Shown: piece by piece, positions 43,900 to 53,739 of the stretch | How the letters are laid out: every line of letters begins with the position of its first letter | Position numbering within the stretch: the first letter of the stretch is position 1 | Assembly: GCF_032854445.1 (NCBI RefSeq) | Contig: NC_088307.1 | Span: 25,673,046-25,737,045, forward strand | Reading direction: 5' to 3' | Length of the DNA stretch: 64,000 nucleotides | Source of the DNA: Liolophura sinensis | Taxonomy: Eukaryota > Mollusca > Polyplacophora > Chitonida > Chitonidae | Made by a program: the position numbers and the translations under genes | Notes under the pieces: generated by a model | Database searches by the model: none | Told to the model about the DNA's origin: nothing | What the model saw: the letters and a program-made list of their open reading frames with translations, nothing else

Positions 43900-44750
43900 T
43901 GTCCGTATGTAGCATTCTCAAATAGAGGTGTACCTACTGCCTCCGTAGAGATTACATCTCTATTAGACTTGGGCGCCATACTTCTTACAACAGCGACGTC
44001 GAAAGCGAGACTCGTGCTTTACGTCACCTGATCTGAGATGAGTACTTTCGCCTTATGTAAACAACTGCACGCGATGGCGAACGTACCGAACGGTTGAACA
44101 GTGCGCTATTTACAGGCTTCGTGGGTAATATTATCATCTCCGTCCGTGCTCAAGTTGAACCATGTCAATTTAAATACATTTACACACTTTCCACTTGATT
44201 TTGCTTGAAAGAATTCACAGGGGATACAACAATAGTTATCGTGAGTTCTTCACTGTGTTCTCGGCACTGGATGACCCAAGGCATAAGATGATATACAAGA
44301 CTTTTACCATACCCAGTCGATTAGACTGCAATGACATCTCTTTTCTCACATGCCACACGAAGAGCGGTGACCAGCTTTGCCTTTAACTCTACAGTAACAC
44401 CACCGCTGGCCTAGGCATACGCGATTACTTCTTCGAACTCTAATTTCATACCCGCTTTCGTGGGTGCCGCCATGTTGAATAAGTTAATATTCATGAGCTC
44501 ATACGTAAGTAAATAGTTCATTTTTATTTTGGATGATTTTGATTTATTCAGATGCAGGTAGTCACTTGATTTTATACCATTGATACAGATTTAGACTCAA
44601 GGGATCTGAAAATACTTATTAAATGTCTGATACTCCTCTATCAACAATTATCCCCAAATTTTGTTCGCTGATGGCGCCCATCTATACACGAGCCTTGTCT
44701 CGGTAAGGTAGGATCACGTAGAAAGGCGCGTGATCTCGAATGTGTATGTG
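43900..44750. other. No recognised feature
   Basis: About 850 bp without recognisable genes or repeats. Confidence 0.45.
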
Positions 44751-44754
44751 GGCT

Positions 44755-45077
44755 TGGGTTTTTACGTCGTACTTTCAGTTATATGACGACGAGAAGTCGT
44801 TAGGTGCGGGTACATATACTGTGTCTTCTTGTGGCCGGACGAGTCCACGCGCCAAGATGTGCCACCAATGAAACATCATGCCAAAGACACCAGCCATGAC
44901 ACCCTACTCAGTCACATTATACTGACACTGGAATAACCAGTCCTGTTCCTATGCTATAACCTCTCAGCGTTGAGCACCAAACGAGGTAGAAACAAGTACC
45001 ATTTTTAAAGTTTGGTATGACCGGACTCGACTTCGAGGCGGACTTTCTAAACCATTAGGACACCGAAACGGTGCACT
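44755..45077 (-). mobile_element. tRNA-derived SINE C, full-length but diverged
   Basis: Plus-strand order is the complement of SINE C: TACGTCGTACTTTCAGTTAT end, GAAACATCATGCCAAAGACA, CAGTCACATTATACTGACAC, CTCTCAGCGTTGAGCACC, and a head with CCATTAGGACACCGAAACGG. It aligns throughout with 20299-20592 and has an extra internal block missing from that copy. Confidence 0.83.
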
Positions 45078-45079
45078 GG

Positions 45080-45835
45080 CATAGTCAGTTGAAAATACTT
45101 TTTCTGCGTCACAATACTGATGACATAACAGGGCTTCTAGGTAATCTCAAACCCAAACACAAGGCCCACCTCCCCCTAGCTGAGTCGCCAGTGTTACTAA
45201 ATCTGGAGAAGTCCTGTTGATCTTTGTCAGGCGAAATGTTTATCTTGCAAATTTAATGCTAACACAAAGGACAAATCTTTGCATATTTATCAACACGTTC
45301 TCAATTTCAACAAGTGAAGAATTGCTCACTGAGTTGGCTTTTGACAGTGTACAACCTCTTCTACTGCAGCTAGCAATCCCGCCGTTGTTTTCGGGCTATG
45401 AAACCTGTTATGGCTTTGAAATTAAACCCAACAGACAGAATCAAAGTGTATGCCAAGATAATTTGGCACAAGAATCATCAACCACAGTACCCTGGCTGTT
45501 TACGTTTAATTAAGTTACTCAAATTCTTCCTACTACTCGGTTGTTTATTACAGAGATGGGCAGTTTCATATTTTTATTTGTCTATCTGAAAGTTGCTTCA
45601 CGTCACAGTTCAGATTGTGCAATATAAAATTGAGTTCATATCTGCTATAGAAAAAGTTATAAACATATTTTTAGTAGCCATTCGTAGGCGCCGACCTTGC
45701 ACAGGAAGTTTTATAGATTCATCCGGTCCTTCTGCCTATGGTACCCGTGTGACATTAAGTGATCATTGACGCTCGTGTGTCCGTTCGTACAGTTGATAAC
45801 CACTTGTCTTCCAATATGGTGTGCAAATCAGTGGA
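45080..45835. other. No recognised feature
   Basis: About 750 bp; a 98-codon plus frame at 45217-45513 has no recognisable motif. Confidence 0.4.
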
Positions 45836-45838
45836 TTG

Positions 45839-46089
45839 TATTTTTTTATTTGATTTGTGTTTTACGCCGTACTTAAGAATATTTCACCTATACGACGGCG
45901 GCCAGCATTATGGTGGGAGGAAACCGGGAGAAGCCCGGGGTAAACCCACGACCATCCACAGGCTTCTGGAAGACCTTCCCACGTACGGCCGGAGACAGCT
46001 GGACTTAAACTCATAGCGACCACATTGGTTAGAGGCTCATGGGTCATTACGCTGCGCTAGCGCGCGAACCAACTGTCACGGAAACCTCT
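45839..46089 (-). mobile_element. SINE A, nearly full-length
   Basis: TTTTTTTATTTGATTTGTGT, TTTACGCCGTACTTAAGAAT, body, then GCTGCGCTAGCGCGCGAACC and a damaged box A. The head end GTCACGGAAACCTCTG has lost several bases relative to 31112-31383. A target duplication was not evident. The frame at 45759-46016 is spurious. Confidence 0.9.
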
Positions 46090-46095
46090 GTTATA

Positions 46096-46203
46096 TGTAG
46101 AAAAGTTCCTCAGTAACTTGACGACCGTTGGTGGTTCACTCCGGGCATATTCCGGTTTCCTCTGCCAATAAAACTGGTCGCCATGATGTAAGTGAAGAAA
46201 AAA
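46096..46203 (+). mobile_element. SINE D 3' part
   Basis: AAGTTCCTCAGTAACTTGAC, TTGGTGGTTCACTCCGGGCA, TTCCGGTTTCCTCTGCCAAT, AAACTGGTCGCCATGATGTA. It lies immediately next to the head of the preceding SINE A, so the two are in opposite orientation. Confidence 0.7.
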
Positions 46204-46439
46204 ATCTTGGTTAAATTCGTAGGGTTTCCACTTTTGGAATTTTTGGCCATACTTACACCCATACCCCTCACAGCGAGCCATTCAATAACTGTAATTTTCG
46301 GATTTACTCCCGAAATCCTCTTGTTAATTATATCTTATTACCACGACCGAATTTTTCACCTAAGTCTTTGTAAACTGATACTGTATAAGCATTTACATAA
46401 ACCGTAAAATTAGAGTCCTTAGATTGGGACTGGTAAATT

Positions 46440-46550
46440 TACTAGAGGCGGGATTTCATCAGTTACATGTGACTTCCCAACTATCACACTGTATATCGTT
46501 GTTGCTCTGCTTTTAGTCTCTGTGCTGCGGTCTTGTATATCAGTATGCCG
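46440..46550 (-). repeat. Dispersed repeat family G, partial
   Basis: GGATTTCATCAGTTACATGT, ACTTCCCAACTATCACACTG, then GTTGCTCTGCTTTTAGTCTC and TGCTGCGGTCTTGTATAT. It corresponds to the same part as 25486-25590 and 57400-57510. Confidence 0.68.
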
Positions 46551-46792
46551 CTATTTAACAATGTGGTAATGATAGGTTCTCGTGCTGTACACTTACCGCC
46601 GTGTTCAACACGATGTCCCTTTATAGAAAATTGGCCCCAATATAGTTACATTTACATAACTATGTATATCACGCTAGTGTTCAACGCCATGCTAACTTGA
46701 CACTCCATCTAACTCAGCAATGTAACATTACCTGATCAATAGTCAGAGCGTCTGCTAAATGACGCGCTAAATCTTGAGTATAGGATTGTAGG

Positions 46793-47498
46793 TGTCAAAA
46801 CAGACATTCACATACCAGCCGTCAATAAAGATGGAGGTTCCAGGTCAATAATCATAAGGACAATTCCTAAGAAAACGACAAAAATAAACCAGCAAAGAAC
46901 TTAGAAAGTATATAATGACGCAAGGAATGTTCTAGGCGAATGAAGAAGTCAACAGTTTTCAGTGATGTTGGAAAGACGCACGGAATGTTCTAGGCGAATG
47001 AAGTAGTCAAAAGTTTTCAGTGAAGTGGAAAGATGCAAGGACTGTTTCATGTGAATGAAGAAGTCAACAGTTTTCAGTGATGTTGGAAAGACGCACGGAA
47101 TGTTCTAGGCGAATGAAGTAGTCAAAAGTTTTCAGTGAAGTGGAAAGATGCAAGGACTGTTTCATGCGAATGAAGAAGTCAACAGTTTTCAGTGATGTTG
47201 GAAAGACGCAAAGAATGTTCTAGGCGAATGAAATATTCTACAGTTTTCAGTGAAGTGGAAAGATGCACGGAATGTTCTAGGCGAATGAAGTAGTCAGCAA
47301 TGATCAGTGATGTTGGAAAGACGCAAAGGAATGTTCTGTGCGAATGAAGAAGTCAGCAATGATCAGTGATGTTGGAAAGACGCATGGAATATTCTAGGCC
47401 AATGAAGAAGTCAACAGTTTTCAGTGATGTTGGAAAGACGCCAGGAGTGTCTCATGCAAATGAAGTAATTCAAAAGTTTTCAGTGATGCTGGAAAGAC
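46793..47498 (+). mobile_element. Dispersed family X copy with expanded internal tandem array
   Basis: The left flank (46793-46924) aligns with family X (GTGTCAAAACAGACATTCAC, then GGAGGTTCCAGGTCAATAAT, then AATAAACCAGCAAAGAACTT). From 46925 to about 47498 the ~58-bp core (GAATGTTCTAGGCGAATGAA, GAAGTCAACAGTTTTCAGTG, ATGTTGGAAAGACGCA) is repeated about ten times in tandem. Unit starts at 46925, 46983, 47040 and 47098 give spacings of 58, 57 and 58 bp, and two unit types alternate to make a ~115-bp dimer. Other family copies carry one core. Confidence 0.85.
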
Positions 47499-47499
47499 A

Positions 47500-48090
47500 A
47501 TTTGTTTAATATGTGCCGTTCCCTATAATATTGTTTTAAGTACAGCAACTGTTTTAATTTTCTCGTCAAGTTTTCTGTAAAAACATTTTGGTAGTTTGGG
47601 TGCGAGTCTATGATCAAACACGTGAAATAGACAGGTACATTTAGGATATGGATTTTGTGAAGGTCCAATACGTCTGCAATTTTCATGAGTGTACGCAAAG
47701 CACTGAACAATGTACCAGTTTTACCTTGGACATTTCCTCGGGTTGATTTGGGCAGTGTTACCGGCGCTGTTACCAAACCTCTGGTGGATCGATATCACGC
47801 TAATGGTGGTCAGGCCTCGGCCATACCGCGCTAGAAGCAATTTTGCTTACACTAAAATAATACATTTATATTTAACAGCCGGTGATACCCGCACCACTAG
47901 GGAGCTGAGAGAACTCGTATTCCAGCTACACTCATCCGTCTTTGTGGTAGTCTGTATTGTTTCGGATGAGATTATTTAAAATTGAAGGACGGTGTCAGTC
48001 AATTGTCGACTCGGTCTGACGCCCTCTGAATCATCCACAGACAGTGTAGCGTGGTACAAAGAAACTAATACCAAGGTGCCTGTTACAGCA
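47500..48090. other. No recognised feature
   Basis: About 590 bp. Frames of 89-98 codons on both strands overlap each other; none is recognisable. Confidence 0.4.
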
Positions 48091-48154
48091 TCGTTATGGA
48101 TAACACGATTTTTACCCCTAAGTTCTATAGGGCTGAGGAGTATTATCCTGATTT

Positions 48155-48258
48155 GGTCCGTCCGTCCGTCCATCCGTCTGTTTGCCTCTCTATCCGTCTG
48201 TCCGTCCGTCCGTCTGGTCAAGAATCGCGAATTCATGAATTTCATGAATTCATGAATA
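48155..48258. repeat. (GTCC)n microsatellite followed by ATTCATGAAT repeats
   Basis: TCCGTCCGTCCGTCCATCCG and a second CCGTCCGTCCGTC run form an imperfect tetranucleotide repeat to about 48217. Next to it, 48230-48257 contains three overlapping copies of the self-complementary ATTCATGAAT. The 170-codon frame at 48096-48608 and the minus frame at 47976-48308 run through this repeat and are not credible. Confidence 0.85.
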
Positions 48259-48299
48259 ATCACTGCCTTCATTTGAATCTTAATCAACTTAATTTCTAT

Positions 48300-48560
48300 A
48301 ACTACCACCGTTTTAGTCGCCGCTATATCACTGAACCTAATGAAAAAAGAAAATCATGGAATTTTGCAGTGATAGCAATTGTGACTAGGGCTTTTGGTCT
48401 TTTGATACTTATGCTTACGATTATTTGCTTGTGCGTCAGTTTGATTTCGGTATCTGTTGTAACCGCCATATCTCTGGATCTACTGAAACGAAATTCATGG
48501 GGTACTACAGAGATGGACATTGTGACAAATACGAGGAAAGGTACGAAGGGCGACTTAAGA
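48300..48560. repeat. Diverged direct duplication of about 150 bp (tentative)
   Basis: GCCGCTATATCACTGAACCT..AATCATGGAATT near 48318 resembles ACCGCCATATCTCTGGATCT..ATTCATGGGGTA near 48463. The plus frame here encodes a hydrophobic stretch (about residues 90-125), but it starts in the microsatellite upstream. I give the duplication only modest weight. Confidence 0.4.
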
Positions 48561-48609
48561 GTCCGGGTGAAAACTGACCCGGTACTTATAGGTAGACGTT
48601 ATCGTTGAC

Positions 48610-49525
48610 ACCACAGCGATAATGACAGTGTCTGTATGTCCGCCGCTGGTTACAAGACGCTGTGGTGTCAATCCGATTGTGTGAACTGTTTTGCAATGCA
48701 TCCATAAAACCGATTCTTTTTACAAACTACCTGTACATTTCTAAACACATGAATATCCAGAGTATTTTTGGACACAAATGACCATGCTTGTCGACAGCTT
48801 GCATCTTTTTTTTGACATTACTCTTGGCTACGTCATTAACATCTAATTATAAAGTAGAAAGATTAGCTTTCCTAGTTACTCAGTGTTCTTGAGAACGGCA
48901 AAAATCTCCAATTAAACATTAAATACATTTAAAATCTAACAATCAAACAAGCAGACAACATTATTTTTCCCTATTTCAAGAAAAGTAAGCAAGAGATATA
49001 AGGCTTCTTAATATTTGCAGATTATTTTCAGTTAACGGCATTGTGCCTTCTGGACACTTCAAACCATAATCGCAGGTCAATGAGAGTTATCCCCCCTTTA
49101 TAACGTTGCCGAGTAGCGGATATATTTTATCCATGTCTTTGGGACACTTTCTCGAGCTAGTATGTAAAAGAAATAAATAAAATGACACAGAGCATTATGG
49201 AACTTGTTTCCAAAACACATGTCACCCATAAAAGAAGAATGGTTCAAAATGAAAGAAAAAGACCATGTTTAGGATTTTACCGCAACTGGAATCTTCTTCG
49301 TGTGGTTACCGTACATCTAAAGTAAAAAATTTATAAATGTGGCTGAAGTTATAAACAGCAATAAATCCATGAATCAATGAATTTATAGAACTCATTCAGG
49401 TGTGAAAATATTCTAGAATTGTATATTTAGCTTTGTTTGAAATTTTTCATTTCATTTTATGGTAATGAAACTAAGAGAACTCGCCACATACATAAAGCAA
49501 CAAAGATCCTTTCTTGAGGGCTTAG
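48610..49525. other. No recognised feature
   Basis: About 900 bp of AT-rich sequence, no open frames of note. Confidence 0.45.
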
Positions 49526-49529
49526 GCGC

Positions 49530-49690
49530 GGCGCATGACGGCTCATGCTGGTTAGCTCTCTGGCCGAACGAGGGAAGGTCTGTCAGCAACCTTCGGATTG
49601 TCGAGGGTTGCCCAATTTCCTCTCACCATTATACTGGCTGCCATAAAGTGAAATATTCTTGAATATTCATAAAACACGAATCAAAAAAAT
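49530..49690 (+). mobile_element. SINE A, plus orientation, 5'-truncated
   Basis: GCTCATGCTGGTTAGCTCTC, CAGCAACCTTCGGATTGTCG, CACCATTATACTGGCTGCCA, AAGTGAAATATTCTTGAATA and an AATCAAAAAAATAAA tail. The 67-codon frame is the SINE body. Confidence 0.85.
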
Positions 49691-49744
49691 AAAGACGCCA
49701 TTGTACCGGTACCCAAAATTCGGCATAAGCCATTATGCTATTAT

Positions 49745-49825
49745 AAGGGAGTACAAGTTGCTACTATTAAATCATTTACATGAACAGTTACAATAAAACC
49801 TTAACGGACGTATTTCACCGTACGA
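49745..49825 (-). repeat. Dispersed repeat family G, partial
   Basis: ACAAGTTGCTACTATTAAAT, CATTTACATGAACAGTTACA, ATAAAACCTTAACGGACGTA, TTTCACCGT. It represents the half of family G also found at 57335-57425. Confidence 0.7.
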
Positions 49826-50175
49826 GAGAACCATCATACTTTAGTCGTTGTTCTCGTTTTATAGTTCACTCTGTAATATGTGAAATGATATTCCTTTGGA
49901 AGAACTATTTAGACGTCTATAGACCAGCAGAGGCCTATAGATTCGACAAATCTACAAGTTCGACATTTGCATGCCACCCGTAAACCAATTCTCACATTAG
50001 TAAAATTTGTGGAAGCCGCTCCTGGTCCCGGGATCACGAAGCAATCTTAGACTTTGCTATCATTAAACTTGATATGTTCCTTTCCGTTATTTTAGCTGAA
50101 ATTTGTTTTACAATAACTTACCAAGAATTTACGCTCTGAAGAAATATTTTGACCTTATTACGTTATTATCTTAAA

Positions 50176-50752
50176 GGAGAAGAAAACACAAAAATGATGT
50201 CAAAATCAGATGAAAAAGCGTAAAAACCTATTTGCAAATATGATCTTTAATATTTTTTGTATTTTTTTTCAAGAGAAAAGGGTATTTGAAAATATTTTTG
50301 TATGGTGGGTATTTGGGACCAACGGGGTATTTATGGTTCTCCCATAATAATGCTATAAATAAGGATGTGATGCTTGTCTAATAATGCATTTAAATGTAAA
50401 TATGTTGTTTATACCGAAACATATGCATTTAACCTAAATTATGATAATATTTATGAACATATTAAAAATATAAATATGATCAAGATTAAGGTTTAATACG
50501 TTTGTTAGCTGAAAAGAACAAATTCTGGTGCAAAAATATTTATTACACCTGTATTACATCCTCATTTATGGCATTATTAAGCAAAGACTATAAATACCAA
50601 AAGGTGGTCCCAAACACCCACCATACAAAAGTTATTTTCAAGTGTCTTTTTTCTTTAAGGAAAAATCGGAAAAAAAAATTGAATACCACATTTAAGAATA
50701 ACTTTTCGCACTCTTTCGTCTGAACTTTATGCCCTCTTTATGTTTTCTCCAC
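50176..50752. mobile_element. Long-terminal-inverted-repeat element, non-coding
   Basis: Two arms of roughly 190-200 bp are inverted around an AT-rich centre of about 180 bp. The best-conserved part is 50290-50385 (TTTTTGTATGGTGGGTATTT, GGGACCAACG) against the complement of 50540-50640 (CACCCACCATACAAAAG). Outer ends are GGAGAAGAAAACACAAAAAT on the left and TATGTTTTCTCC on the right. No transposase frame exists; the 73-codon frame at 50502-50723 lies in an arm. It resembles a non-autonomous DNA transposon or foldback element. Arm identity is lower at the outer ends. Confidence 0.8.
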
Positions 50753-50754
50753 AT

Positions 50755-51270
50755 TTGAACTGATCTGCAATTTGGACTTCAGTCTGAGGCCGCTTCTACT
50801 TATTTTTTTTAGAATTTTGCCAAACGAATAAAATGCACTGGTGGCATTTTCTGACCATATTGTTGCCCACTATGTCCTTTCACGGTTTGGTAAAATTTCT
50901 GTAGAAATCAATCTATTTAATAGTCAACATTCCTGATTACCTATCGATCTTTCAAGTGCAATATACCTTTGAAGGTGCAAGGAAACTCGTAAAAACATCC
51001 ACATATATGTATAACAACATTAAAAAGAGGGTAAGGTTGAAATGTGGTATATGGTCACACGTTTAATCCTATAGACGTGCAGCAAATCGAAGACTGTTTT
51101 ACAATGAATTATAAAAACGATACTTCGGGTACTATTATGGAGCACGCCCCCTACTGACTTGTCTTGAACAGAACACTGCGCGAAACACAGTTGGTTTTGC
51201 ATAGCCACACACAGAACAAGTCAATCTTCCGCTTAGCAAGTGGTCAAAAAACTAAAGTTTAGTTTTGTCT
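50755..51270. other. No recognised feature
   Basis: About 500 bp; a 62-codon minus frame only. Confidence 0.45.
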
Positions 51271-51283
51271 TTCTTTGATTAAA

Positions 51284-51606
51284 GCTTGGGGATCGGTAGA
51301 ACCAGGGTCAATCCCGGGTCGAGTCACACCTAAGACCTTAAAAGAGGAAGTTGTAACTTCCTCGCTTGGCGTTCAATGTGAAAGGGATAGTGCAACGACC
51401 GGTTGACCCCTATCGGTATAATGGCTCGGGCGGGGCTCCTTACTTGCCTTCGGTAAGGAGTCTCAGTAAAGCAGCACTAGTTAAAAAAGCGGTGTAAATC
51501 CGCCCTGCAGCAAGGAGGCACATTACACGCACTCTAAGGATTCCTTCGTCGTCATATGACTGTAAAATTGTTAAGTACCCCAAGCACTCACTCACTCACT
51601 CACTCG
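51284..51606 (+). mobile_element. SINE B, slightly 5'-truncated, with target-site duplication
   Basis: It starts within the tRNA-like head (GATCGGTAGAACCAGGGTCA; box B-like GGTCAATCCC) and continues through CACACCTAAGACCTTAAAAG, GGTTGACCCCTATCGGTATA and ATTCCTTCGTCGTCATATGA to an (ACTC)n tail. TTGATTAAA at 51275-51283 recurs at 51607-51615, consistent with a target-site duplication. Box A is missing. Confidence 0.9.
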
Positions 51607-51619
51607 TTGATTAAAAGTA

Positions 51620-52425
51620 TCATGCTTTAAACAGAACTGGTGAAACATATCTCTTTTTTCAGCAACATGCACCAGTAATTTAGGGCTACACCAAATGAAC
51701 ATCTAACAGTACTTTGCCTTTAACTTGGCAGCTGGTCAAAAACCTAAAATTTAGTTTATTTTTGCTGTGATGAAGACTGAGGTCATTCTAATTAATCCCA
51801 GCTATCTGGTTTTGCTATGAAATTATAGTTCTCCCTTTTTTTTTTCAAACCAAATACGGTAGGTTCATTTCTTTTGGAAATTCTCCAAAGATGGGAAAGT
51901 TCCTTGGAAGCTTTATTGTCACATGTAATATTGTAAATGCAATTGTATTTGAAGACTTGGAGAGTCTATGACTTGGGCACAAGCCTCGGATCGGGCAAAA
52001 GGTCTGCGGGTATATAATAATATTACCAGAGCCAAGTAAATCATGTCTGCGTCTGATACCATAAATGAATTAACTTTGGCTTTTGAAGAAGTAAAGGTTC
52101 TCTTAGAGTTTACGCACTCAGAAGCGCCAGTGGGTAATTTAAGAATATTTATTCGCCCGAGGAATTCGCCGTGTACGTCTGCGGCGCTATGCGCCTAAAT
52201 ATCTCCATGGGCTCAAATAGAAAAAAATAATAATCCAATTATGTAATTATACGATCTTTGACGTAAAACCATCTAGGCTGTCTCTATGACTTATGTGATC
52301 AACGGTCAATCAGATCACACAGTAATGAGCCATGCACGTCGTGTTTGATACTCAACTTATTAAATGATGCTCCCAGAAAAACTATAAAGTGGAAACTACA
52401 TATAAAGATATCCCCCGCCCCTCAC
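51620..52425. other. No recognised feature
   Basis: About 800 bp without recognised genes or repeats. Confidence 0.45.
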
Positions 52426-52430
52426 CCCAG

Positions 52431-52492
52431 TGACCAGTTAGAGGAGTTTAGCTTGCAACCGGGAGACCCGGGTTCAAACCTGGGTCTGGTCA
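52431..52492 (+). other. tRNA-like sequence (probable SINE head, 62 nt)
   Basis: TGACCAG at 52431-52437 is perfectly complementary to CTGGTCA at 52486-52492, giving a 7-bp acceptor-like stem. A strong box B (GGTTCAAACC) is at 52471-52480 with flanking bases that can pair. At 62 nt it is about 10 nt too short for a normal nuclear tRNA, and no clear D-arm or box A is visible. The following CATGTCTTAGACTTATA resembles the SINE B post-head sequence. I favour a tRNA-derived SINE head over a functional tRNA. Confidence 0.5.
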
Positions 52493-52499
52493 TGTCTTA

Positions 52500-52730
52500 G
52501 ACTTATAGTATATGTCGTATATACTTAATAATGGCGATAACGAGTCATTAGGTGTGTGTGCACATACTGTGTTTTCTCGTGGCAGGCCTAGTTCAGGCCG
52601 CCAAAGTTCTACATCTACTGAAGTATCATGCCGAAGACGCCAGACATGACACTCTACCAAGTCATGCTATACTGACAAAATGCCATCAAGGTATCCTAGC
52701 TCTAACCTCTCGGTGTTGAGCGTCCAGTAA
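52500..52730 (-). mobile_element. SINE C, 5'-truncated
   Basis: Complement orientation: ATGGCGATAACGAGTCATTA, CACATACTGTGTTTTCTCGT, TGAAGTATCATGCCGAAGAC, AAGTCATGCTATACTGACA, then CTAACCTCTCGGTGTTGAGC, where similarity to 44755-45077 ends. The conserved AACGTCGTACTTAA end is missing on the left. Confidence 0.72.
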
Positions 52731-52786
52731 CACATCATCAGGCCATTCCGGGCTGAGAAGGGGACAGTCCAAGTGTTAGTCGATCC

Positions 52787-52975
52787 GGCGTCGCATACTG
52801 CGGCTGGATGGGTTGCCATGTTTTGTGCCTTTGGGATTTCGTTCCAGTGAGGCAGCATCATGCATATATATGCTGGCCCTGGCGTCCGAATACTGCGACT
52901 GGGTTGGGTTTCATGCTTTGTGTCTGTGGCATGGTGTTCTAGCGAGACAGCATCGTATATATGTGCCGGCAATGT
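52787..52975. repeat. Diverged tandem duplication, 94-bp period
   Basis: GGCGTCGCATACTGCGGCTG at 52787 and GGCGTCCGAATACTGCGACT at 52881 start two units. Later matches are GAGGCAGCATCATGCATATA versus GAGACAGCATCGTATATATG. Moderate divergence. The 101-codon minus frame (52667-52972) spans both and is probably not a gene. Confidence 0.8.
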
Positions 52976-53120
52976 GATCTGTTTGAGGCAGCTTCAAAGG
53001 CACTGTATAAAAACATAACCAACAAAATAAAACGCGAAAAGGAATTTTAAACTTACAAAACAAAGGATATGATTGAACTCCAGACTGAAAATAACTTTGA
53101 CATACTGATTTAAACTGACG

Positions 53121-53171
53121 AAAAAAAAAAGAAAAAAAAAGAAAAAAAAAAAACAAAACAAAAAAAACCAA
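53121..53171. repeat. A-rich tract
   Basis: About 50 bp of A with isolated G and C residues. It could be an old poly-A tail, but no retroposon body is recognisable upstream. Minus-strand frames here (52911-53248) consist largely of phenylalanine from this tract. Confidence 0.85.
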
Positions 53172-53277
53172 CAAATAAACGAAACGGAACACCAATAATT
53201 TACCGCATTAACATGTATGTTCCAGGGTGTTGTTATTAAAGCAAACATGTGATTTTAAATTCCAACACAAATAATAT

Positions 53278-53337
53278 GCCTCCCGTCGTATAAGTGAAAT
53301 ATTCTTGACTACGCGTAAAACACCAATCAAATAAATC
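53278..53337 (+). mobile_element. SINE A 3' end fragment
   Basis: CCTCCCGTCGTATAAGTGAA, ATATTCTTGACTACGCGTAA, AACACCAATCAAATAAATCA: only the last ~60 bp of SINE A. Confidence 0.85.
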
Positions 53338-53469
53338 ACTTCAGATAATATGGCTACACTCTATAGATTTTTCATATTCATGAAGAAGATGCTACAGACG
53401 ATCAGTGACTAGAAATATGATGAATTTATTCCATGTAGTATTTAGTCACACAGATTCCAATTTATAGAT

Positions 53470-53725
53470 TTATTTATTTATTTATTTATTTGATTGGCGT
53501 TTTACGCCGTGCTCAAGAACATTTCACTTGTACGACGGCGACCAGCATTATGGTGGGAGGTAAACGGGCAGAGCCCGGGGAAAACCCACGACCATCAGCA
53601 GGCTGCTAACAGACCTTCCCACGTACGGCCGGAGAGGAAGCCAGTATGAGCTGGACTTGAACTCACAGCGACCGCATTGGTGAGAGACTCCTGGGTCATT
53701 ACCCTGCGCTAGCGCGCTAACCGAC
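53470..53725 (-). mobile_element. SINE A, nearly full-length, with 14-bp target-site duplication
   Basis: (TTTA)n tail, TTGATTGGCGTTTTACGCCG end, body, and a head reaching GCTAGCGCGCTAACCGACT, where it is truncated within box A. TCCAATTTATAGAT at 53456-53469 is repeated exactly at 53726-53739. This is the longest and cleanest target-site duplication of the family in the window. The minus frame at 53548-53730 is spurious. Confidence 0.96.
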
Positions 53726-53739
53726 TCCAATTTATAGAT

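Noticed and set aside
48096-48608. 170-codon ORF with a possible membrane segment
   Set aside because: It starts in a GTCC microsatellite and crosses the ATTCATGAAT repeats. The hydrophobic part lies in a possibly duplicated segment with no family recognised.
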